Assembly (NCBI RefSeq): GCF_013388355.1
Contig: NZ_CP058246.1
Span: 2,232,001-2,296,000 of the forward strand
Direction of reading: 5' to 3'
Source: Flavobacterium sp. LPB0248
Lineage (GTDB): Bacteria > Bacteroidota > Bacteroidia > Flavobacteriales > Flavobacteriaceae
DNA length: 64,000 nucleotides
A model generated the notes under the pieces. It did no database searches. It had not been told where the DNA came from and saw only the letters and a list, made by a program, of their open reading frames with translations. Within the stretch, counting starts at the first letter, position 1; every line of letters begins with the position of its first letter. Both the position numbers and the translations under genes were made by a program. Shown here in pieces: positions 9,673 through 15,714 of this stretch.

Positions 9673-9888
9673 CTAGCATTTTACACAGTAATAACCATAT
9701 ACATTACCCGTGTATATTGGGCGAGGATCTGTGCAACCATTTGCATTATAAACAGGATTTGTATATGAAGTTCCAGCTGGGCAGCATGGGCGGAAACATG
9801 GACTAACATCATAACCTCCTGAAATAGTTTTTGCTTCTTCTAAAGATAAAATAGCTCCTTTTATTTTGTTTAATAAATTATTTTTCAT
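9673..9888 (-). CDS. Cysteine-rich double-glycine-leader precursor peptide A
   Basis: 71 residues. The leader (1-25) reads LNKIKGAILSLEEAKTISGG from residue 6 and ends in GG, the PCAT cleavage site. The predicted core of 46 residues has six cysteines (31, 35, 36, 52, 68, 71), enough for three disulfides, and is rich in Tyr, Pro and Gly. Cysteines 31, 36, 52 and 68 have the same spacing as the four cysteines of peptide B; 35 and 71 are extra and may form a third bond. Ser29 (SPC) and Thr53 (GCT) are also shared with peptide B and are candidate sugar acceptors. The leader type matches Bacteroidota GG-leader natural-product precursors. Bacteriocin activity is likely but not shown by sequence. 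Confidence 0.85.
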   Translation of the reverse strand: MKNNLLNKIKGAILSLEEAKTISGGYDVSPCFRPCCPAGTSYTNPVYNANGCTDPRPIYTGNVYGYYCVKC

Positions 9889-10080
9889 TTTTTGTTAATT
9901 AAAAATTACCTACTCATTAGCTTTTCGGTATCCGCTTTTGGTTATTTTGAAATCTCCTCTTTACGATTTAAATTTCAAACTTGGTTTAAGGTTGCGCAAC
10001 CTCCTATTTAGAATCCTCTTATTTACATTTGCAACTGTAATTAATCGGATCATAAATCACATCTAATATTTGTTTTTATA
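9889..10080 (-). promoter_or_regulatory. Conserved upstream leader of peptide A with 14-base palindrome
   Basis: About 190 bases upstream of peptide A are clearly related to those upstream of peptide B. Shared elements on the coding strand, in order: AGTTGCAAATG, the perfect palindrome AGGTTGCGCAACCT (9989-10002), and CGAAAAGCTAATGAGTAG near 9910-9927. The palindrome is 101 bases from the start codon (108 in peptide B). It may be a dimeric regulator site, and the downstream block a conserved 5' UTR. No regulator gene lies in the operon. Confidence 0.6.
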
Positions 10081-10100
10081 ATTACTAAGCTTTTTAAAGC

Positions 10101-10943
10101 TTAAAGCATTTTTCGTTTATCGAATACTCTTCTAATTTGATTTTCGTTAAATCGTAATAAATCATCAATATTTTCAACACTTAAAAGCTTTAATTCATTC
10201 CAGATTCCGTTATTGTTTTTTAATGGATGGAAATTTTGAATGTATTTGTAATTATGATCATCCAATGATTTCCATAACTTAAAATAACTCTCTGAATTGA
10301 AATCATTTTTATGTCCCCAATTGGTAATTTTCTGGTAAATTTCAGTCTCTTCTCTTGCCCAAGATTGATGCACTAAAACTGACTCAGATTCAATTTTTTC
10401 ATTGTCTTCGTTGACTCTTCCATAATAGCAAATTGGATTTGAAGTCGCCACCCAACAGTTTTCTTTTACAGGAGAAATCACAAGAAATCCTTTTTCGATT
10501 TTTTTAAACAAATTTGCAAATCTGACTGTAACTGAAATTTGGTTGAGTAATCTGTTTCTTTCCAGATATATTTTCTCTAATTCATTTATAAAGGAGCTAA
10601 AATCGATAAAGTATTCATCACAATCTAGTTGAATATACCAATCGCATTTACCCATTTTTGAATATAAATAATTGCGTTCTACCGTTTCATTTATCATGGG
10701 TGAAAGCGTCGTGTTGCAAAAAGAATCTTCGAGAATTTTGATTTTGCGTTGTGTATCAAATGCTTTTATCCATTCAAAAAAATCATTCGGGATTTCAAAC
10801 TTATTTCCTGACCAGGTTAATCTGTCTTTATCGACAACCAGAATAATCTCCTGCACCTTATTATTGTCATAAATTTTTGGAAGAGAATACTTTAAATAGT
10901 TATAATCATACGAAATTAAATACCCCACTTTTACAATCATCAT
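10101..10943 (-). CDS. Glycosyltransferase (GT2/GT92-like) of the peptide operon
   Basis: 280 residues from the ATG at 10943, which sits 4 bases after the stop of the preceding DUF6734 gene. A longer reading from 11021 overlaps that gene by 74 bases and is unlikely. The start MMIVKVGYLISYDYNYLKYS is followed by a nucleotide-sugar motif WYIQLDCDEYF (Asp107 and Asp109) after a conserved R-N-Y segment, the pattern of GT2/GT92 enzymes that act on a donor sugar with a metal ion. No membrane helix is apparent, so it should act in the cytoplasm before export. A hairpin (TAAGCTTT..AAAGCTTA, 10086-10103) overlaps its stop. Its place right after the peptide B pair suggests a second sugar or a distinct site on the same peptides. 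Confidence 0.72.
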   Translation of the reverse strand: MMIVKVGYLISYDYNYLKYSLPKIYDNNKVQEIILVVDKDRLTWSGNKFEIPNDFFEWIKAFDTQRKIKILEDSFCNTTLSPMINETVERNYLYSKMGKCDWYIQLDCDEYFIDFSSFINELEKIYLERNRLLNQISVTVRFANLFKKIEKGFLVISPVKENCWVATSNPICYYGRVNEDNEKIESESVLVHQSWAREETEIYQKITNWGHKNDFNSESYFKLWKSLDDHNYKYIQNFHPLKNNNGIWNELKLLSVENIDDLLRFNENQIRRVFDKRKML

Positions 10944-10947
10944 ATAA

Positions 10948-12222
10948 TCAATTAGAAATGAATTCTGGTAAAATAATTTCGTGTAGCAAGCATTTGTCAA
11001 ATACAAAAGATAGCAAGACATCTGTCAATGCGTCTTTAGAATATTTAACTTGAATATCTGAATCCAATAGTAATTCGGCACATAATTCTTTTACTGAAAT
11101 GGCCTCCTCAAAATACAGCAGAATATTATCCCAATCTTCAAGTTCTAAAATTTCGGGACCTAAAGTTTGGGGCGAAATATATTCGACTTTATTTAAAGTA
11201 TCATTTTCAATTATTTTAGCTGTTTTATTTAATTTAAATTTTATTGAAGCAATCTGATCCAAAGAATTCGTTCTTACATAGTTAAAAACTGAAAACAAAA
11301 AATCTTTTCTTTTGGGTGATATTTCATAAAACGACTCCCATAAATTATGTTTTATTCCGTTATTTTTAATTCGTTCATATTCCTCGGGAAATTCATACAT
11401 CAATAACGCCTCAATCTGCTCGCAGGCATAAATCGATTTTTTGGCAAATCCAATTGCGTGAATATATTTTGAATGAAAAGAAGCAAGGTGAAAGTTGACC
11501 AATGTTGTAAAATTAGAATCGACATTCTGGAACATTGATTTTGGCTGCACTCCTTTTTTTTCTGCTATTGCAAATCCGAGTTGTTGCTCATAAATCATAT
11601 TAAAAATTCCGACATCTATTTTATCAAACAGCAGTTTGTTTTTGTTAATAAATTCATCAGAGCGAGAATATAGCTTTTTAAAAAAGTCTAAATCAGTTCC
11701 GCCAATAATTCCTGCATTGTAAGCCAATACCGTTTTATGTTTATATAAGGAGTTGATTAATTCTGTTGGAACCCATTCAAAAAGGGTCAAAATCTCATTT
11801 AATGCCTCACCATAAATAGGGAAATTTTCTTCAATATTCTGACAAAATAAAGATGACGAAACTAGATCTTCTGGCAGTTTCTCCCAAATAAAAACATCGG
11901 TATCTGCATGTATAAACGGTTTTTGCTGTACACTGTAAGTATGGATTTTAGGATATGCCCACAGTTTCTCGTTTATATTGTCTAAAGAATCAAAGCAATT
12001 TATGTAATTGGTATATGGAATTCCAAGTTTGTCTTTTAATATTGTTTCTCCATTTGTATCGGTATATAAATTTACTTCTCCATAAAATTCCTTAAACTTT
12101 AAACAGCTTAAAGTCATACTGAAATAAAAATATTTCTCATTTAGCCATCCACCTTTAAATCTGCTGTTAGGATCAATGGAATCACTTAAAAATGGTTTTG
12201 ACCAAAAGCTTTGTACAATCAT
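10948..12222 (-). CDS. DUF6734-type glycosyltransferase-like protein, partner of peptide B
   Basis: A 424-residue paralogue of the protein at 8389-9669, starting MIVQSFWSKPF. It keeps the DxD (FIHADTDVFIW, Asp107 and Asp109), the YNAGIIGGTDLDFF segment, IHAIGFAKKSI and the WSKPF and RFKGGWL blocks near the start. The last 96 residues (from about 329: LNKTAKII ... EDWDNILLYF ... SVKELCAELL ... LLSFVFDKC) again resemble a PqqD-like recognition domain. The gene is 59 bases downstream of peptide B, with a terminator-like hairpin in the gap. Each peptide thus has its own copy, which suggests that the enzymes are matched to their substrates. Confidence 0.7.
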   Translation of the reverse strand: MIVQSFWSKPFLSDSIDPNSRFKGGWLNEKYFYFSMTLSCLKFKEFYGEVNLYTDTNGETILKDKLGIPYTNYINCFDSLDNINEKLWAYPKIHTYSVQQKPFIHADTDVFIWEKLPEDLVSSSLFCQNIEENFPIYGEALNEILTLFEWVPTELINSLYKHKTVLAYNAGIIGGTDLDFFKKLYSRSDEFINKNKLLFDKIDVGIFNMIYEQQLGFAIAEKKGVQPKSMFQNVDSNFTTLVNFHLASFHSKYIHAIGFAKKSIYACEQIEALLMYEFPEEYERIKNNGIKHNLWESFYEISPKRKDFLFSVFNYVRTNSLDQIASIKFKLNKTAKIIENDTLNKVEYISPQTLGPEILELEDWDNILLYFEEAISVKELCAELLLDSDIQVKYSKDALTDVLLSFVFDKCLLHEIILPEFISN

Positions 12223-12244
12223 AATTTTAGAGTATCGAAAAAAT

Positions 12245-12266
12245 AAGAGGTTTTTTCAAACCCCTT
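12245..12266 (-). terminator. Terminator-like hairpin between peptide B and its enzyme
   Basis: On the minus strand AAGGGGTTT, loop gaaa, AAACCTCTT, then ATTTTTT. The stem has 8 of 9 pairs. A leaky stop here would give more peptide B mRNA than enzyme mRNA, as in many bacteriocin operons. There is no such hairpin after peptide A. Confidence 0.65.
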
Positions 12267-12281
12267 AAATCTTTTTATTAA

Positions 12282-12515
12282 TTAAAGAACCACACAATAT
12301 AAAGATGGGTTTGGTTTATAAATGTATAGGTTTCTTGGAGTGCATCCCGCTGGAGTTGCGATTGCTGAGCCTCTGTTTTCTACAGCTCCACAAATAATAA
12401 AAGAGCATGGACTACCATCAATAAACGAACCTCCAGTATAACCACCAGAAATAGTTTTTGCTTCATCTTTGGATAAAATGGCACCTTTGACTCTATTCAA
12501 AACATCTTTTTTCAT
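12282..12515 (-). CDS. Cysteine-rich double-glycine-leader precursor peptide B
   Basis: 77 residues. The leader (1-25) is nearly the same as in peptide A (LNRVKGAILSKDEAKTISGG from residue 6), again ending in GG. The predicted 52-residue core starts YTGG and has four cysteines (37, 42, 58, 74) spaced C-x4-C-x15-C-x15-C, exactly as four of the six in peptide A. SPC, GCT, PR and YCV are shared with peptide A, while the residues between them differ, as expected for cores that diverge on a fixed scaffold. It is first in the operon and has its own conserved upstream leader. Export and leader removal by the PCAT at 4617-6812 are strongly suggested. Confidence 0.83.
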   Translation of the reverse strand: MKKDVLNRVKGAILSKDEAKTISGGYTGGSFIDGSPCSFIICGAVENRGSAIATPAGCTPRNLYIYKPNPSLYCVVL

Positions 12516-12700
12516 TTTAATAAATTTTGATATTTTACATGTCTACTCATTAGCTTTTCGACTTCCGCTTTTTGGTTATTACAAAATCATCTTTTAGTGA
12601 CATCAATTTCAGGCTCGGTCTTAGGTTGCGCAACCTGTATTTAAGAGTCTTTTGATTTGCATTTGCAACTACAAACTAATCAGACTAATAAATCAAATAA
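12516..12700 (-). promoter_or_regulatory. Conserved upstream leader of peptide B with 14-base palindrome
   Basis: Second copy of the leader found upstream of peptide A. It holds the same palindrome AGGTTGCGCAACCT (12623-12636), the AGTTGCAAATG block just upstream and the CGAAAAGCTAATGAGTAG block near 12545-12562. Sequence between the blocks has drifted, so conservation is focused on these elements. It most likely contains the operon promoter; I could not place a convincing flavobacterial TAnnTTTG box. Confidence 0.6.
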
Positions 12701-12750
12701 AATGGGATTTTCTAGCAGTAAAATGCTATTGATTTTTTAAAAATATAAAA

Positions 12751-12779
12751 AATACCTTACCGATTAACGGTAAGGTATT
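12751..12779 (-). terminator. Strong hairpin terminator upstream of the peptide operon
   Basis: AATACCTTACCG and CGGTAAGGTATT form a perfect 12-base-pair stem with a 5-base loop. On the minus strand it is followed by TTTTT and AT-rich sequence, so it stops leftward transcription. The SusE-like gene already has its own terminator at 12941-12968, so this one either insulates the peptide promoter or ends a short transcript starting at 12780-12940. Confidence 0.75.
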
Positions 12780-12789
12780 CCCAAATCAA

Positions 12790-12808
12790 ACTATAACGTT
12801 ATAGTGTT
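12790..12808 (-). promoter_or_regulatory. Third copy of the starch-regulon motif (site C), palindromic
   Basis: AACGTTATAGTGTT (12795-12808) matches sites A and B at 12 to 13 of 14 positions and lies within the perfect 16-base palindrome ACTATAACGTTATAGT (12790-12805). It is 11 bases upstream (minus strand) of the 12751-12779 hairpin. It may be a LacI-family operator that either controls a short transcript or remains from the former amylase promoter junction. Confidence 0.4.
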
Positions 12809-12940
12809 AATAAAAAGAAACAACAATAAAAAAAGGGTTAATTTTTTGAAGTTATTTTAATTTTATTCTTTTCGAAATGAGAAATAATCAAATGGAAAGT
12901 TTTTTTTGATATAAACTTAAATTTCACAAAAAGGCATAAA

Positions 12941-12970
12941 AAAAGGCTATCTTTCGACAGCCTTTTTTAA
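12941..12970 (-). terminator. Terminator of the SusCDE-like operon
   Basis: AAAAAGGCTaTC, loop TTTC, GAcAGCCTTTTTT. The stem is flanked by A and T runs and lies 18 bases past the stop of the SusE-like gene. The remaining 12809-12940 stretch is AT-rich with no gene seen. Confidence 0.7.
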
Positions 12971-12985
12971 AATTTATTCTAATTA

Positions 12986-14164
12986 TTATAATCCTGAAAC
13001 AACAGCTGTTCCATCAAAATTTACAGTTAATTTTGGTTTAGCTCCAGCAGTAACATTAAAGTTTTCTCCTGTTCCACCATCTCCAACAAAAAGTAAATCT
13101 CCTACATTGAATGTCCAATCTTTACCAGCTCCATTAATATAAATACCAGTATTTTTAGATCTGAATTTCATTGGTCCAGCAGTGATATCTGTTCCTGCAT
13201 AAGCCCACGTATTTGTAGCAAAATCATATCCCATGGCGCTTTCTGAATCCCATCCACCATTTGTAGCGGCTCCAATTACACCCCATTGCATTTTAACAAC
13301 TTTAACTTTCATTGCATCCATATCTACACGTACATAGTATAAACCTACTCCGTCTGCTTCAGCAACTTTAAGATCTGAACTTCCTCCATCATTTTTTAAA
13401 CTAAATTCTTGTCCACCAGAAATTGCAGCAACTGCTCCGTCTGTACCATAATTACCGTTATCCCAAGTTTTTCCGTCTCCTGTAAATTTAAATCCATCAC
13501 CAACACTTACTTTCACAAAAGCTTCAAAAATTTTAGTACCTGTTTTTGAATCCCCAATATACTTCATCGAAATACCATTTTTCTCATCCCAAGCAGATTT
13601 TCCATAATAAGCCTGTGGAGCACCAACTAAAAATAATTCTGGAGTAGTAAATACAATTTTTTCGTAAGCATTAATTTTCATTAATTGTGTTGTAGAGTAA
13701 CCAACTACTAAAGATTTTTCAGCAATAGCTTTAACACGAACATCAAATTCAGCCAAAGTACCAAATTTAACTTTTGCTTTTCCATTAGAAACCAATGTAG
13801 TACTTAGTCTATTCACAGCAGCATTTAAATCTCCAAAAGTAAAAGCTTGTGATAAAGTTGAAACACTAGTTGGAAACACATCTACAGCGCTAGAAAAATC
13901 ACTTCCTGCTGGAGCAATTTGAATGTAATAGCTTACTGGCCCGTTATATTGCAATTCTGCTGCAGACCATTTAAAAGTACCTGCTGCCGTATCTTCATTT
14001 ACATCTTGTTGAACAGCGTATTCAGCAGGTGCTGGAAGAGCTTCCAAAACTGGTACGGTTACAATCTTTTCGTTTTCATTTACGATAATATCTGGATCAT
14101 CATCACTACATGATGTTATAGCAAATGCAAGTAGTCCTAGTAATAAAAAAGTTAATTTTTTCAT
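12986..14164 (-). CDS. SusE/SusF-like starch-binding outer-membrane lipoprotein
   Basis: 392 residues with a lipoprotein signal (LLAFAITSC, Cys at 19) followed by acidic DDDP, a common surface-export signal in Bacteroidota lipoproteins. The N-terminal part (about 40-160) resembles the SusE domain (FKWSAAELQYNGPVSYYIQ), and the rest has two beta-rich repeats (ELFLVGAPQAYYGKSAW and MQWGVIGAATNGGWDSE), each like a SusE/SusF carbohydrate-binding module with Trp residues for stacking on glucan. It is third in the susCDE operon, 22 bases after susD, and ends at a clear terminator. Starch binding is inferred from the whole locus. Confidence 0.85.
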   Translation of the reverse strand: MKKLTFLLLGLLAFAITSCSDDDPDIIVNENEKIVTVPVLEALPAPAEYAVQQDVNEDTAAGTFKWSAAELQYNGPVSYYIQIAPAGSDFSSAVDVFPTSVSTLSQAFTFGDLNAAVNRLSTTLVSNGKAKVKFGTLAEFDVRVKAIAEKSLVVGYSTTQLMKINAYEKIVFTTPELFLVGAPQAYYGKSAWDEKNGISMKYIGDSKTGTKIFEAFVKVSVGDGFKFTGDGKTWDNGNYGTDGAVAAISGGQEFSLKNDGGSSDLKVAEADGVGLYYVRVDMDAMKVKVVKMQWGVIGAATNGGWDSESAMGYDFATNTWAYAGTDITAGPMKFRSKNTGIYINGAGKDWTFNVGDLLFVGDGGTGENFNVTAGAKPKLTVNFDGTAVVSGL

Positions 14165-14186
14165 TTTGATTTATATTTTTATATTA

Positions 14187-15704
14187 TTAATATCCTGGAT
14201 TTTGTGGCAATAAATTTTGGTTTGCATTGATTGCAGTTTGAGGAAGAGGAAACAATCTATGATTAGGATCTGTATCTGATTTCTCCCACCATACATTTTC
14301 AAATTTACCGTTACGAATTAAATCCTGACGACGGTGTCCTTCCCACATCATTTCTCTACCTCTTTCAGCTAAAATATCGTTCAAGTTATAACCGCTTGTT
14401 TGAGTAATTCCGGCTCTGCCTTTTATTTCATTAACCAAAGCATCACCAGCACCAGCACCATTTAACCAAACTAAAGCTTCTGCTTTCATAAGTTTAACAT
14501 CTGCCAATCTGAAAATAGGAAAATCATTGCTTAAATTGTCCTTAGCTCCTGGAGCAATTTCCCATTTAACAGGTCTAGCTCCAGCCATTCTAATTTGCTC
14601 CTGAGTATTTTGTCCAAGAGACATTTGAAGATTTGGAATATTAGCTGTAAAAACTAAATTAGCATTTCCAGATTTAGGATCCTGAATAATATCCCCTGCT
14701 TTAGTTCTTTGTTGGCCAATAAGTATACCTGACAATCTTTTATCTCCGGCAGGAAACGTATTATAATGCGCTTCTAAAGTTGCAAAACCATTCCATGGAG
14801 CAGTACTCATATTAAAAGTTTGCTGAGACAAATCGATCAAAGTACGCATGTGAAGGTTAAATCCTTTATATGTATCCTGATCAAAAGGAATTGTATAAAT
14901 ATTCTCTTTACAATTTTCGTTTTGGGTTGCAAATGGGGTTAATGGATTAGATTCTAAAGAATATCCTAATGCCAAAACTTTATCGCAAGCTGCGATTGCC
15001 TTTTCCCACATTGCAGTTCCTGTATATACTTTAGCATTCAAATATAATTTTGCTAAAAGAGTATACCCCATACCTTGTGTAATATCACTTCTAACAACTC
15101 CTTCATCCCCTTGTTTTGGCAATAAAGCAACATTGTCTTCAATATCTTTTACAATAGCTGCAAAAACTTCTGCTCTAGGAGTTTTTGATGGAAATTCATC
15201 TGCACCTGTGAAAGTAGTTGGAAAAGCGACATCTCCAAAGTTGTCAATAGCCAAATAATAATAGAAAGCTCTTGATACCTTTACTTGTGCCAAAACCTTA
15301 GCAACCCTTACATTTGTTTGAGAAGCTGGAGTTAATGTTTCAATTGCGTAGTTAGCTTGCGGCACTGCAGAATAAATCATATTATATAGATTTACTATTG
15401 CTTCAGTTTTCGGTCCCCAAGTATGTCTTGATAAAGCTCTCCATTTACCACTATCATCCCAATCTGCTCCTCTAGTAGGACAAACTGCCTCATCTGTAGT
15501 TAATTCTTGCGCAAACCACCATCCTCCGCCATCAAGCATCGCTTGAGTTTTAGCAAAAACTGGAGTAGCCAAATTTAAAGCTTGTTCTGTCGTTTCTGGA
15601 TATTGTTCTCCAGTCAAATACTCACTATTTGTTGTATCTAGATCAGTACAAGAAAAAGCCAGTAAGCTCAATCCTAATACTGTTATTTTATTTTTTAGTT
15701 TCAT
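14187..15704 (-). CDS. susD: SusD-like nutrient-binding outer-membrane lipoprotein
   Basis: 505 residues with a lipoprotein signal (GLSLLAFSC, Cys at 19). It has the SusD/RagB layout: helical TPR-like N-terminal half with FYYYLAIDNFGDVAFPT (about 150-170), ligand-binding middle, and the typical C-terminal end REMMWEGHRRQDLIRNGKF followed by LFPLPQTAINANQNLLPQNPGY split between segments. It forms the lid of the SusC pore and captures malto-oligosaccharides at the cell surface. It lies 10 bases downstream of susC and upstream of the SusE-like gene. Substrate is assigned from the amylase, GH97 and GH65 genes nearby. Confidence 0.93.
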   Translation of the reverse strand: MKLKNKITVLGLSLLAFSCTDLDTTNSEYLTGEQYPETTEQALNLATPVFAKTQAMLDGGGWWFAQELTTDEAVCPTRGADWDDSGKWRALSRHTWGPKTEAIVNLYNMIYSAVPQANYAIETLTPASQTNVRVAKVLAQVKVSRAFYYYLAIDNFGDVAFPTTFTGADEFPSKTPRAEVFAAIVKDIEDNVALLPKQGDEGVVRSDITQGMGYTLLAKLYLNAKVYTGTAMWEKAIAACDKVLALGYSLESNPLTPFATQNENCKENIYTIPFDQDTYKGFNLHMRTLIDLSQQTFNMSTAPWNGFATLEAHYNTFPAGDKRLSGILIGQQRTKAGDIIQDPKSGNANLVFTANIPNLQMSLGQNTQEQIRMAGARPVKWEIAPGAKDNLSNDFPIFRLADVKLMKAEALVWLNGAGAGDALVNEIKGRAGITQTSGYNLNDILAERGREMMWEGHRRQDLIRNGKFENVWWEKSDTDPNHRLFPLPQTAINANQNLLPQNPGY

Positions 15705-15714
15705 GATTTATGTA

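Noticed and set aside
9905-9930. Hammerhead-ribozyme-like CTAATGAG and CGAAA strings in the peptide leaders
   Set aside because: The core would need CUGAUGA; the G to A change would inactivate it, and the stems and order of elements do not fit.
10944-11021. Longer start for the GT of the peptide operon (26 more residues)
   Set aside because: It overlaps the DUF6734 gene by 74 bases, the extra residues are not like a GT start, and an ATG lies 4 bases after the upstream stop.
3297-12515. Lanthipeptide, lasso, sactipeptide or thiopeptide class for the peptide operon
   Set aside because: No LanB, LanC, LanM, asparagine-synthetase-like, radical SAM or YcaO gene is present, and the core peptides lack the Ser/Thr density of lanthipeptides.
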